A stretch of DNA of 64,000 nt. It comes from Sphingomonas sp. CCH10-B3 (GTDB taxonomy: Bacteria; Pseudomonadota; Alphaproteobacteria; Sphingomonadales; Sphingomonadaceae). The notes below the pieces were generated by a model that saw nothing but the letters and a program-made list of their open reading frames with translations, had not been told where the DNA came from and searched no databases. Each line of letters starts with the position of its first letter. Positions within the stretch are counted from its first letter, which is position 1. A program made the position numbers and the translations under genes. Below are positions 53,179-61,995 of this stretch, piece after piece. The DNA lies in contig NZ_LSIJ01000058.1 in NCBI RefSeq assembly GCF_001556185.1, forward strand, positions 1 to 64,000, written 5' to 3'.

Positions 53179-55362
53179 ATGATTCGGCGATCCCCCCGCG
53201 CCCCACGCATCATCGTCTGGGCGGCGCTGTCCCTCAGCGCCGCCCCTTGGGGGGCGCAGGCCCAGCAGGCTCCAGCGCCGCCCAGCCAGCCATTGCCCGA
53301 CGCGAGCCGCAAACCGGACGCGCAAATGGCAGACATGGTCGCCGGCATGACCGTCGATCAAGCGCTCGAAATGGTCGCGATGGCCGACATACCGCCCGAA
53401 ATCGTCGTGACGGGCTCGCGACTGCGCTCGCGGACCAGCGAGATTGCGTCGAACACCGTGTTGACCGGCGAGGCGCTGGCCACTCAGGCGCGCTCGACCA
53501 TCGGCGAAACGCTTGCCCATCTGCCCGGCGCATCATCAACGTCGTTCGGGCCGAGCGCGTCGCGCCCGGTGCTGCGGGGATTCGCGGGTGAGCGGGCGCG
53601 GTTGCTGATCGACGGGATCGGCACGCTCGATGCCTCCAACACCAGCCCTGACCATGCGGTCGCGCTCAACCCGCTGGTGGCTGACCGGATCGAAGTGCTG
53701 CGTGGCCCGGTTTCGTTGCTCTACGCATCGGGCTCGGTCGGCGGGGTCGTCAACACCGTTGGGGGGCGCATTGCGCGACGTGATCCAACGGGCGGCATCG
53801 ACGCCGTGGCGGCGGCGGGTTTTGGCAGTGCCGCAAACGAAGCGTCGGTCGGCTTTCGGGTCGACACCAGGGCGGCCAACCGCGTCGTGGTGCATCTCGA
53901 CGGCCAGTATCTGAATGCCGGTTCGGTCCGCACCGGCGGCACTATCCTCGGGCCGGTTGCTGCCGCTCAGGCGCGCGCCGTGGCCGACCCGACAATCTCG
54001 GCGCTGGCCGATCTGCGCGGCGTTCTACCCAACACCCAGTTCGAGACCTGGGAGCTTGCCGGGGGCGCCTCGCTGATTCTGCCCAATGGCCACATCGGCT
54101 TTTCATTCGGTAATTATGAAAGCGTCTACGGCCTGCCGACGCGCTTCTCGCTCGATCCCGCGGCGCCAGTGCCCGATACCCGCATCGACCTCGATCAGCA
54201 GCGGGTCGATTTGCGCTTTGAAATCAACGGCACGGGCCTGCTGCAGGCTGTGCGCGGCCGCTTCGGCTGGGCCGATTACAAGCATAACGAGGTCATTGTT
54301 AGGGGCCCGATCACGGCGACCTTTCTCAACCTCGGTTATGAGGCGCGGCTGGAGGCGGTGCTGGGCCGACCGAGCAGCCGATGGAAGTCGACGATCGGCG
54401 CGCAGTTTTACGGGCGCGATTTCCGCGTCACCGGCGCGGCGCCGCTGCTGCCGCCGAACACGACCGAACAAATCGCCTTCTTCACCTTGCACGAACTCAA
54501 CCTGAAACCGCTGAAGCTGGAAGGTGCGTTCCGCTATGAACGGGTCAACATTGCCTCGGCAGTCGATCCGATCCTCGCCAATCCGGCGATCGAGCGGCGC
54601 TTTGACCTCTTCTCGCTGTCGGGCGGCGCTAGCTATGCGCTTTCCGCCAACTGGACGGTCGCGGCCAATGCGCATTATTCGCAGCGCGCGCCGGTGGTCG
54701 AGGAATTGTTCACGCAAGGCGTCGACCCCGGAACGCAGGGGCAATTGATCGGCAATCCCGCGCTGGGCGTGGAAAGCTCCTATGGGATCGAGGCGATTTT
54801 GCGCGGCAAGGGGCGCGGCTGGTCGGGCTCCGCGACATTTTATTATACGAAGTTTTCGAATTACATTTTTGCGCGTGAAACGGGCGTCATCGTCGACGGG
54901 CTGCCGGTCTTTCAGTTTCTGGAGGAAGGCACGAACTATCTGGGCTTTGAGGTTACCGGTTCGCTGGATGTCGCGCGGATTGAGGACTGGACCGTGCAGA
55001 TCGACGGCCTGATCGACTACACCCGGGCGACCTTGTTGAGCGGAGCGCCGGTGCCGCGGATCCCGCCGCTGCGCGTGCTGTTGGGTGCGCAGGCCGGACC
55101 GTCGCACCTCAATGGCCGTGCCGAGGTCGAATATGTGTTCGACCAGACCCGCATTTCGGCTTTCGAAACGACGACGTCGGGCTTCGCAATGGTCAACCTG
55201 TCGATGGCGTGGCGTCCGCTGGGGCCGGAATCGCCGTTCCAGTTCCGGCTTTCGGCGAACAACCTGCTTGACGCGACCGGGCGGCGGCATGCCAGTCTCC
55301 TGAAGGATTTTGCGCCGCTGCCGGGCCGGGATATTCGGATCGGTCTGCGCTTTTCGTTCTGA
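53179..55362 (+). CDS. TonB-dependent outer-membrane receptor
   Basis: A 727-residue receptor. A signal peptide (cut near AWGAQAQ, residue 29) is followed by a TonB-box-like EIVVTGSRLRSR at about residues 74-85. The plug domain reads GETLAHLPGASSTSFGPSASRPVLRGF..RARLLIDGIGTLDASNTSPDHA, with RIEVLRGPVSLLYASGSVGGVVNTVGG. A 22-strand barrel ends in Phe (IGLRFSF). The substrate may be a siderophore, vitamin, polysaccharide or aromatic compound; the sequence alone does not say. It follows the unknown exported protein by 26 bases. Confidence 0.92.
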   Translation: MIRRSPRAPRIIVWAALSLSAAPWGAQAQQAPAPPSQPLPDASRKPDAQMADMVAGMTVDQALEMVAMADIPPEIVVTGSRLRSRTSEIASNTVLTGEALATQARSTIGETLAHLPGASSTSFGPSASRPVLRGFAGERARLLIDGIGTLDASNTSPDHAVALNPLVADRIEVLRGPVSLLYASGSVGGVVNTVGGRIARRDPTGGIDAVAAAGFGSAANEASVGFRVDTRAANRVVVHLDGQYLNAGSVRTGGTILGPVAAAQARAVADPTISALADLRGVLPNTQFETWELAGGASLILPNGHIGFSFGNYESVYGLPTRFSLDPAAPVPDTRIDLDQQRVDLRFEINGTGLLQAVRGRFGWADYKHNEVIVRGPITATFLNLGYEARLEAVLGRPSSRWKSTIGAQFYGRDFRVTGAAPLLPPNTTEQIAFFTLHELNLKPLKLEGAFRYERVNIASAVDPILANPAIERRFDLFSLSGGASYALSANWTVAANAHYSQRAPVVEELFTQGVDPGTQGQLIGNPALGVESSYGIEAILRGKGRGWSGSATFYYTKFSNYIFARETGVIVDGLPVFQFLEEGTNYLGFEVTGSLDVARIEDWTVQIDGLIDYTRATLLSGAPVPRIPPLRVLLGAQAGPSHLNGRAEVEYVFDQTRISAFETTTSGFAMVNLSMAWRPLGPESPFQFRLSANNLLDATGRRHASLLKDFAPLPGRDIRIGLRFSF

Positions 55363-55445
55363 CGGTAGCGCGCGATGGTCTGTTATTGGGCGTGACTTCC
55401 CTGTCGGCCTCGCCCGCCGACGACTTGTTCGAAGGGCAAGATGAG

Positions 55446-55997
55446 ATGACTGTGCACGCACCGGTTACCCTCACCAACTTCGTCGGCGGCGATGCCGGTC
55501 AGTGGCAGATCACCTCGATCGCGCCGGTCCAGGGCGAAGGCCTGCCGCCTGCGCGCTTCCTGTCGATCGGCGGTGCCGCCGACGGTGGCGCGTGGACGCT
55601 GCGCGGGGCAGGGAGCAACCTGCGCTACACCACCGCTGACGAGCGCGCGTCGCTGCAGGCAAAGCAGGAAGGGCTGGGGCGGGCGGGTTCGACGCGCGCA
55701 GCCCTGATCCCGATTTCGAAATCGGCGGTTTGGTGGGGCATGGCGCAGGACGAGCGGCGCGCGGTGTACGAGCGCGGCGCGCATCTGCCGATCGGCCTCG
55801 ATTATCTGCCCGGCGTCGCACGCAAGCTCTACCATTCGCGCGATCATGGCGAGCCGTTCGATTTCCTGACATGGTTCGAATTCGCGCCCGAAGAGGAGGC
55901 CGCGTTCGATCACATGCTGGTGCGCCTGCGCGAGTGCGCCGAATGGGATTATGTCGAGCGCGAGGTCGATATCCGGCTGACCCGCGTCGATCAGTAG
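55446..55997 (+). CDS. Chlorite dismutase family haem protein
   Basis: A 183-residue protein of the dimeric/pentameric ferredoxin-like Cld/HemQ/DyP clan. The C-terminal half carries the family core: YERGAHLPIGLDYLPGVARKLYHSRDHGEPFDFLTWFEFAPEEEAAFDHMLVRLR, where the His near KLYHSRD would be the haem ligand. The short N-terminal domain (TLTNFVGGDAGQWQI) is unusual compared with HemQ. True chlorite cleavage or coproheme decarboxylation cannot be told apart; both need haem. The ATG at 55446 is preferred over the frame from 55386. The end overlaps the FMN reductase gene by 7 bases. Confidence 0.72.
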   Translation: MTVHAPVTLTNFVGGDAGQWQITSIAPVQGEGLPPARFLSIGGAADGGAWTLRGAGSNLRYTTADERASLQAKQEGLGRAGSTRAALIPISKSAVWWGMAQDERRAVYERGAHLPIGLDYLPGVARKLYHSRDHGEPFDFLTWFEFAPEEEAAFDHMLVRLRECAEWDYVEREVDIRLTRVDQ

Positions 55998-56575
55998 GGC
56001 GTCGGCTTGGTCGCGCGCTGATTTGCGGCGGCTTCCGCCCACCATTCAAGATCGGCGGCGAAACGCGGGAAACGCTGCTCGAGATACTCGCCGCCCGAAC
56101 CCATGGGCTTGCCGTCGGCATCGAGCGTATGGCTGATCTGGCCGACGTTGAGCGTGCTCGAAATCACGATCATGCCCATTTCGGAAAGCGTCGGGAGCCA
56201 GGCCATTGCGGCGCGCGCACCGCCGAGCTGGCCGGGCGAATAGCTGACGACGGCGGCGGGCCGCCAGAACCATTCCTCAAGGAAATGATCGGTCAGGTTC
56301 TTGAGCCCCGGCTGCATCCCCCAATTATATTCGCCGGTCACGAAAACGAAGCCGTCGGCGCCCCGGATCTTGGCGGCCAGTTCGGCCATTGCGGGCGGCG
56401 CTTCGCCAGCCGGATATTCCTTGAACATGCGGTCGAGCATCGGCAGGTCGACGGCCTTCGCGTCGATTAGCTCGGCGTCGTGGCCGCGACTGGCGAAACC
56501 GTGCCGCAGATATTCGGCAAAGCGGAGGCCGACGCGGTCGCGGCGGTAGGAACCGTAGAAGATCAGCAGCTTCAT
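55991..56575 (-). CDS. NADPH-dependent FMN reductase family protein
   Basis: A 194-residue flavodoxin-like protein. The phosphate loop is IFYGSYRRDRVGLRFAEYL. VFVTGEYNWGMQPGLKNLTDHF matches the E-Y-N motif that carries the flavin ring. The family includes azoreductases and quinone or chromate reductases, all with FMN as cofactor and NAD(P)H as electron source. It is convergent with the Cld-like gene and lies downstream of the cupin gene, with a terminator-like hairpin between them. Confidence 0.88.
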   Translation of the reverse strand: MKLLIFYGSYRRDRVGLRFAEYLRHGFASRGHDAELIDAKAVDLPMLDRMFKEYPAGEAPPAMAELAAKIRGADGFVFVTGEYNWGMQPGLKNLTDHFLEEWFWRPAAVVSYSPGQLGGARAAMAWLPTLSEMGMIVISSTLNVGQISHTLDADGKPMGSGGEYLEQRFPRFAADLEWWAEAAANQRATKPTPY

Positions 56576-56640
56576 CGTCTCACCTGTCGGTTGGCGGCGG
56601 GCTCGGGCGCTCCCTTGGGCCAGCGCTCGCGCTGCGGCAA

Positions 56641-56672
56641 GGGGTCCCGCTCGCCTGCGCGAACGAGACCCC
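56641..56672 (-). terminator. Hairpin between the cupin and FMN reductase genes
   Basis: GGGGTCCCGCTCG (56641-56653) and CGAACGAGACCCC (56660-56672) pair at 11 of 13 positions with a CCTGCG loop. On the - strand it lies after the cupin stop and before the FMN reductase start. It is a plausible terminator of the cupin transcript, without a T-tract. Confidence 0.45.
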
Positions 56673-56695
56673 GCCGGTTGGTTGGCTACGGGCGA

Positions 56696-57145
56696 TCAAT
56701 TGCCGTGGTGGACGTCCGACGACAGCAGCACGGTCGGCACCTTGCCGCGATTGATCCAATAGTGCGAAATGCCATCGGCTTCGCGCGCGATGTCGCCGCC
56801 CTTGTGAACGATCGGCACCATGCAGCTGCTGCGGTATTCGGTGATCTGGCCGCTGACGGTGTAGATCAGCGCGGGGCGGTCCTTGTGGCTGTGCAGCGGG
56901 ACGATGCCACCCGGCTGGACGACGAGGCGACGCGTGCGCAGCTGGCGATCGGCGACGTTAATTTCGGCGCCCAGATCGACCGAGCCGATGACGGTGTCGG
57001 TCACGGCCTTCGGCGCCGTCGGTGCACCCGTCAGCGGGTTGGTCCCGGCCTTGCCGGCGGGGCATTCACCGGCAACCGCGGGGGCGGCGACCGCCGTGGC
57101 GGCGAGCAGCGCGAACACGGCGCTGCAGAGATTGGTCTTGGTCAT
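56696..57145 (-). CDS. Exported cupin-domain protein
   Basis: A 149-residue protein with a signal peptide (MTKTNLCSAVFALLAATAVAAPAVA). A single cupin follows: LVVQPGGIVPLHSHKDRPALIYTVSGQITEYR is motif 1 (His-x-His and Glu) and KGGDIAREADGISHYWINRG motif 2. One metal ion should bind the His residues. The periplasmic location is unusual for a catalytic cupin, and a protective or sensing role is possible. The ATG at 57145 is preceded by AGGAAGG. Confidence 0.83.
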   Translation of the reverse strand: MTKTNLCSAVFALLAATAVAAPAVAGECPAGKAGTNPLTGAPTAPKAVTDTVIGSVDLGAEINVADRQLRTRRLVVQPGGIVPLHSHKDRPALIYTVSGQITEYRSSCMVPIVHKGGDIAREADGISHYWINRGKVPTVLLSSDVHHGN

Positions 57146-57337
57146 GATCGGCCTTCCTGTTGTTTGGCGATAGCTGTCGTCGAACGGGTGGGCTGCTCGT
57201 CGACATAGTGAGGGTTTAAGCCGCCAACATACCTGCGCCAAATTGCTTTGGCGCATTGGTTCGATGCAAAAACGGCATTTCAGGTCGCGTGCCGTCCCGG
57301 GCATTTTGACGCCATCGGTTCAACAGAGGACGCCATC

Positions 57338-58153
57338 ATGACCTTGCCCGCCACCAACGATAATCACGTGAAGCCGCTTGTCGGACGTGTCGCGGTCGTC
57401 ACCGGATCGACGAGCGGCATTGGCCTTGGCATTGCCCATGCGCTCGCCGCCGCGGGTGCCGATCTCGTCATCAACGGGCTCGGCGATGCCGAGGCGATCG
57501 AGACGACGCGCAGCCTGCTCGCCGCGCACGGCGGGCGGGTCGCCTATGACGGCGCGAACCTGCTCGATGCCGCCGGGGCCGCCGGGCTGATCGAGAACAG
57601 CATAGCCGCTTTCGGGTCGGTCGATATCCTCGTCAACAACGCCGGCATCCAGCATGTTTCGCCGATCGAGGATTTCCCGATCGACAAATGGAACGCGATC
57701 CTCGCGCTCAACCTGTCGGCGGCGTTCCATACGATCCGCACCGCCTTTGCACCGATGAAAAAGGCAGGCTTCGGGCGGATCATCAATATCGCCTCCGCCC
57801 ATGCGCTCGTCGCCTCGCCGTTCAAGAGCGCCTATGTCGCCGCCAAGCACGGGGTGCTCGGGCTGACCAAGACCGTCGCGCTCGAAGGTGCCGAGTTCGG
57901 CGTCACCTGTAACGCCATCTGCCCGGGGTACGTATGGACTCCGTTGGTCGAAAATCAGATCGCCGACACCGCCAAGGCCCGCGGCATCGACCGTGAAGCG
58001 GTGATCCGCGACGTGCTGCTCGCCGCCCAACCCAACAAGCGCTTTGCCACCGTTGAAGAACTCGGCGCGCTCGCGGTGTTCCTGAGCGGCCCGGCGGCGG
58101 GGTCGATTACCGGCACGGCGCTGCCCGTCGATGGTGGCTGGACCGCGCACTGA
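57338..58153 (+). CDS. bdhA: 3-hydroxybutyrate dehydrogenase
   Basis: A 271-residue SDR. It shows GRVAVVTGSTSGIGLGIAHAL, ILVNNAGIQHVSPIEDFP, IINIASAHALVASPFKSAYVAAKHGVLGL with the catalytic Ser, Tyr and Lys, and the family-specific end PNKRFATVEELGALAVFL...GTALPVDGGWTAH. The VTCNAICPGYVWTPLVENQI block is typical of D-3-hydroxybutyrate dehydrogenases. It would oxidise the product of PhaZ to acetoacetate. The ATG at 57338 has a weak ribosome site. The patatin gene follows by 43 bases; the cupin gene diverges upstream. Confidence 0.9.
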   Translation: MTLPATNDNHVKPLVGRVAVVTGSTSGIGLGIAHALAAAGADLVINGLGDAEAIETTRSLLAAHGGRVAYDGANLLDAAGAAGLIENSIAAFGSVDILVNNAGIQHVSPIEDFPIDKWNAILALNLSAAFHTIRTAFAPMKKAGFGRIINIASAHALVASPFKSAYVAAKHGVLGLTKTVALEGAEFGVTCNAICPGYVWTPLVENQIADTAKARGIDREAVIRDVLLAAQPNKRFATVEELGALAVFLSGPAAGSITGTALPVDGGWTAH

Positions 58154-58196
58154 TCCCATATGGCAATTCAAAACAAAGATTTACGAGGGAATGCTC

Positions 58197-59336
58197 ATGA
58201 AAAATCTGCAGGAAGAGATTGCGACCTACGGCCAGACTGTTTTGGTGCTGCAGGGCGGCGGCGCGCTCGGTGCCTATCAGGTCGGCGTCTATCAGGCGCT
58301 CTCCGACGCCGGGATCGCGCCCGACTGGGTGGTCGGCACGTCGATCGGCGCGATCAACGCCGCGCTGATCGCGGGCGGACCCGCGGGCGACGGCCTCAAC
58401 CGCCTGCGCGAATTCTGGAAACGCGTCGAGACTGACAAGTTCATGGGCGTGCCGCTCCCGACCTGGTTCCCGGCGGCTGCGCGCAACATGATGGCGGTCA
58501 CGACCGGCGTCCCGTCGTTCTTCCGCCCCAACACCTCGGCCTTTTTCAGTGCGCATGCGCCGCTCGGCGCCGAAAACGCCGGTTATTACTCTGTGGCGCC
58601 ACTTGCCGAGATGCTGGCCGAACTGGTTGATTTCGACCAGATCAACAACGGCCCGGTCCGGCTGACGGTCGGCGCGTCGAACGTCCAGACCAGCGAAATG
58701 ACCTATTTCGACAGCCGCGACCGGACGATCGACCTGCGCCACATCATGGCATCGGGCGCGCTGCCCCCGGCCTTCCCGGCGGTGCGGATCGACGACCAGC
58801 TTTACTGGGACGGCGGCATCCTGTCGAACACGCCGGTCGAAGTCGTGTTTGACGACAATCCGCGCAAGAACGGCATGGTGTTCGCGGTCCATCTCTGGAA
58901 CCCGCATGGCAAGGAGCCCGAGACGATCTGGGAAGTGATGAACCGCCAGAAAGACGTGCAATACTCCAGCCGCGCGGCCGCGCACATCAAGCGCCAGCGC
59001 CAGCTGCACAAAATGCGCCACATCATCGCGGAAATGACGACGCTGATCCCCGAAGAGGCGCTGGCGAGCCTGAAGCAGCGCGGCCTGACCGGCTATGGCT
59101 GCACCACGCGGATGCATGTTATCCGCCTGCTCGCGCCCGCTCTTGATTACGAAGACCACGCCAAGGACATCGATTTCAGCGCCGACGGCATCCGCAAGCG
59201 CTGGGAAGCGGGCTACCGCCATACCTGCGAGACGCTCGAAAAGGCGCCGTGGCGCGCCGAAGTGGATCCGAGCGAGGGCTTTGTGCTGCATGAAGCATGC
59301 GCGGGCGAGATGATCGAGACGGCGGCGGCGAGGTAA
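58197..59336 (+). CDS. Patatin-like phospholipase family protein
   Basis: A 379-residue serine hydrolase with the patatin catalytic dyad. The oxyanion loop is LVLQGGGALGAYQVGVYQAL. The nucleophile serine is in VVGTSIGAINAALIAGG, and the aspartate in DDQLYWDGGILSNTPV. An additional C-terminal domain of about 170 residues, with RAAAHIKRQRQLHKMRHI and the ADGIRKRWEAGYRHTCE end, is typical of the DUF3734 subfamily. The ATG at 58197 follows GAGGGAATGCTC. The position just after 3-hydroxybutyrate dehydrogenase is recurrent in this lineage (background knowledge) and suggests a lipid or PHA-oligomer substrate. Confidence 0.85.
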   Translation: MKNLQEEIATYGQTVLVLQGGGALGAYQVGVYQALSDAGIAPDWVVGTSIGAINAALIAGGPAGDGLNRLREFWKRVETDKFMGVPLPTWFPAAARNMMAVTTGVPSFFRPNTSAFFSAHAPLGAENAGYYSVAPLAEMLAELVDFDQINNGPVRLTVGASNVQTSEMTYFDSRDRTIDLRHIMASGALPPAFPAVRIDDQLYWDGGILSNTPVEVVFDDNPRKNGMVFAVHLWNPHGKEPETIWEVMNRQKDVQYSSRAAAHIKRQRQLHKMRHIIAEMTTLIPEEALASLKQRGLTGYGCTTRMHVIRLLAPALDYEDHAKDIDFSADGIRKRWEAGYRHTCETLEKAPWRAEVDPSEGFVLHEACAGEMIETAAAR

Positions 59337-59396
59337 CATCGCCCGCTACCCGCGGGCAGCAACAATGTGATATCGCCGTCGGCTAGGGGATCGTTC

Positions 59397-60098
59397 ATGT
59401 CCAATCCGCTTGTTGCCGACCTTGAAAGTGCCTTCCAGCGCATCCGCGACCGCGAGCTGACGCTTGGCGAGCGGCTAAAATACATTGCGGATTGCGTCCG
59501 CACCAATGGCCCGGATTTTGCCGCAGCAGTCGATGCGTTCGTCGCCCGGCTGGAGGCGGCGCAGGCGGGCGCCACCGCGCCGATGGTTGGCGACGAAATG
59601 CCTGACTTCTGCATGCCCAATCACGACGGGCGGCTGGTCACACTCGGGGAAATCCTCGAGCGTGGTCCCGCCGTGCTGGCGTTTCATCGCGGCCATTGGT
59701 GCCCCTATTGCCGCTTGAATATGGTCGGGTTGGCGGAGATCCAACATCAGGTGGCGCCGGCGCAGATCGTCGCGATCTCGTCAGAGGTGCAGCAATATAC
59801 CCGTGCGCTGCGCGACGAAGCGGGCGCCGACTTCCCATTCCTGTCCGATGTTGGCGGCGGTTATGCGCTGTCGGTCAACCTGGCGATTTTGGTCGATGAA
59901 GACATGGCGTGCCTGATCGGCGGGGCAGGGTGGGACATTCCGCTCTATCAGGGGCGCACGCCGTGGGTGCTGCCGGTCCCGGCGGTCTTCGTCGTCGGGC
60001 AGGACGGCATCGTCGCCGCGCGCCATGTCGATCCCGACTATCGCCGCCGGATGGAACTCGACGCGCTACTCGACGCCGTCAAGCTGGTGCGCGGTTAG
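59397..60098 (+). CDS. Peroxiredoxin-like AhpC/TSA family protein
   Basis: A 233-residue thioredoxin-fold protein with the same design as the one at 46054: an N-terminal helical extension, MPDFCMPNHDGRLVTLGE, FHRGHWCPYCRLNM as the redox site, and AVFVVGQDGIVAARHVDPDYRRR. Two such paralogues in one window suggest stress-tuned peroxide handling. The ATG at 59397 follows AGGGGATC. The last 33 bases overlap the convergent LysR gene. Confidence 0.87.
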   Translation: MSNPLVADLESAFQRIRDRELTLGERLKYIADCVRTNGPDFAAAVDAFVARLEAAQAGATAPMVGDEMPDFCMPNHDGRLVTLGEILERGPAVLAFHRGHWCPYCRLNMVGLAEIQHQVAPAQIVAISSEVQQYTRALRDEAGADFPFLSDVGGGYALSVNLAILVDEDMACLIGGAGWDIPLYQGRTPWVLPVPAVFVVGQDGIVAARHVDPDYRRRMELDALLDAVKLVRG

Positions 60099-60983
60099 CG
60101 CCCGCGACCAGTCAGCCGACCGCACCAGCGCGAGCAGGGCCGCTGCCTCGCGCGAGCGGGGACGGCCCGCCACCGAATAGATCGCGACCGTGCGCCGCAG
60201 GTCGAGCGCCGAACACGCAAGATGCCGCACCCGCGACGAATTCATTGCGCTTGCGGGCATGATCGCAACGCCGAATTCGGCCACCACCAGCGCTTCCAGA
60301 TCGCGATCCGAATCGACTTCATGCGCATGCGCAAGGGAGATACCGGCGGCATCGAGCCGTTCTGTTTCGAATTCGGCCATGTCGGGATCGGCGTGGATCA
60401 GAATGCGCGCTTCACGGACCAACTCGACGTCGAGGTCGAGTTCATTGTGCATCGCGAGCGGGTGACTGGCGCCGACCACCAGATCGAACGCCTCGCTGAA
60501 CATCGGCCAGGTCTCAAGCCGGTCCCAGCTTTCGCCCATCGGCCCGCCGATCGCGAGATCGACTTCGCCGTTTTTCAGCATCGTGGCTATCTGTGCCCCG
60601 GTCCCGCGGCGCAGCTTGAGCTGCAGCCCTGCAAAGCTGCGGTGCATCTCGCTGAGTGGCCGCATCAGGTGAACCAGGTCGAGCGTGCGCGACACCGCAA
60701 GCGACAGCGTCGGCACTTCGCCGTGTCGGATCTTGGTCGCGAGCGATTTGGCGGTCAGCGCACTGTCATAGCATTGCTGGAGCAGCGGCTGCATCCGCTT
60801 GCCAAGATCGGTAAGATGGGTGTTGCGCCCTTCGCGCCGGATCAGGTCGCCGCCGAGCTCGTCCTCTAGCTGCTTGATCGCGCGGGTCAGTGCCGGCTGC
60901 GTCACATTGCAGTCTTCGGCCGCCCGAGTGAAATTGAGCAATCGCGCGACCGACAGAAAATAGCGGACCTGTTGCATTTCCAT
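60066..60983 (-). CDS. LysR family transcriptional regulator
   Basis: A 305-residue LysR protein (MEMQQVRYFLSVARLLNFTRAAEDCNVTQPALTRAIKQLEDELG), with the effector domain around LSLAVSRTLDLVHLMRPLSEMHRSF. Its N-terminus resembles hydrogen-peroxide- or aromatic-acid-responsive regulators only in general. It overlaps the peroxiredoxin gene by 33 bases in the convergent orientation. The DUF302/YedE pair lies just upstream on the same strand, 60 bases away, so either may be linked. Confidence 0.92.
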   Translation of the reverse strand: MEMQQVRYFLSVARLLNFTRAAEDCNVTQPALTRAIKQLEDELGGDLIRREGRNTHLTDLGKRMQPLLQQCYDSALTAKSLATKIRHGEVPTLSLAVSRTLDLVHLMRPLSEMHRSFAGLQLKLRRGTGAQIATMLKNGEVDLAIGGPMGESWDRLETWPMFSEAFDLVVGASHPLAMHNELDLDVELVREARILIHADPDMAEFETERLDAAGISLAHAHEVDSDRDLEALVVAEFGVAIMPASAMNSSRVRHLACSALDLRRTVAIYSVAGRPRSREAAALLALVRSADWSRALTAHQLDGVE

Positions 60984-61042
60984 GGGGTGCGACCTCCCTC
61001 CCGTGAAGGCCGCCGTCCTCTATCAGCAAGCACGTCGACTGG

Positions 61043-61990
61043 CTAGCGCGTGCTCAACCGCCGTTCCGCCGCGCGGCCAAGCGCAATCGCCGCCGCCATG
61101 CTTGCCACCGCCACCCAGGCATAGGGTTGGAGCAGCGGAATGCCGACCAGCAGCAATTCGTCGTTGCCGCCGGGGATCAGCAAGCTGCCCCATCCCATCA
61201 GCACGCCGCCGCCGAGGCAACGGATTACGGTTTCGCGGGTCGGCGCGCGCAGCTTGAGCCGCCCCGCCGTCCAGCCGCCGAGCAGCGCGCCGGCGAACAG
61301 CATGGCCAGCAGCACGAATTTGGCGAGGACGCCATCGACTTTCCCCTGCGCCAGCGCGAGCAGCGCATAGGTGTAGGCCCACGGCCCGACGGCGATCAGC
61401 GAGATGGCAAAGACGATGCCGATCACAGCGGTCGCCCGGTGCGGAGTCCAGACATGTGCGGCGAGCATCCGTGCGCGGCCGGCGCGCGCAGCCTCGAAGA
61501 CGCGCCAGCCGACAAAGATTGCAAAAGGGACAAGCAGCCAGCTTGCGCCAAACAGCGGCGAGCCGATGTGCATTGGCGGAAATTCGCCGATCAGCGGCCA
61601 GATCGTCACGCAGCCGAGGAAGAAGCCGACCGGGGTCAGCAGATATGCCCACTCGCCCGAACCGAAACGGGCAACGGCGCCGAACACGCAGGCGCGCGCG
61701 ACAAGGGCGCCAAGCCCCAGCAGTGCGCCACCCGCCACCGTGCCCAGCGTGGTCGGATAGCCGATCGGCAGCGTTTCGTGGCCGCCCAGCGCACGCCACA
61801 GCAGCACGCTGCCCGCCACCCACGCTGCCGCCTCGGCAAGGCCGAGAAAGCGCCAGCCGGTGCGCTTGTTCAGCACTTCGTCGACGGCGGCGACGAGGCA
61901 CGTCGCGCCGCGCTGAATCGCATAGCCCATGATCATGGCGCAGACCGCCGCGATCAGAAAGGCGAGGCTGAGCAGCGCGACCGACATCAT
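61043..61990 (-). CDS. YeeE/YedE-type sulfur-compound membrane transporter
   Basis: A 315-residue membrane protein with about nine hydrophobic segments and the characteristic repeated cysteine motifs AIQRGATCLVAAVDEVL, VARACVFGAVARFGSG and GGGVLMGWGSLLIPGGND. Family members import thiosulfate or related sulfur species by relay along the cysteines. It starts 5 bases after the stop of the DUF302 gene (MMS or MS, 61990 or 61987), so the two form an operon. Sulfur handling is the likely theme. Confidence 0.86.
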   Translation of the reverse strand: MMSVALLSLAFLIAAVCAMIMGYAIQRGATCLVAAVDEVLNKRTGWRFLGLAEAAAWVAGSVLLWRALGGHETLPIGYPTTLGTVAGGALLGLGALVARACVFGAVARFGSGEWAYLLTPVGFFLGCVTIWPLIGEFPPMHIGSPLFGASWLLVPFAIFVGWRVFEAARAGRARMLAAHVWTPHRATAVIGIVFAISLIAVGPWAYTYALLALAQGKVDGVLAKFVLLAMLFAGALLGGWTAGRLKLRAPTRETVIRCLGGGVLMGWGSLLIPGGNDELLLVGIPLLQPYAWVAVASMAAAIALGRAAERRLSTR

Positions 61991-61995
61991 TCAGC

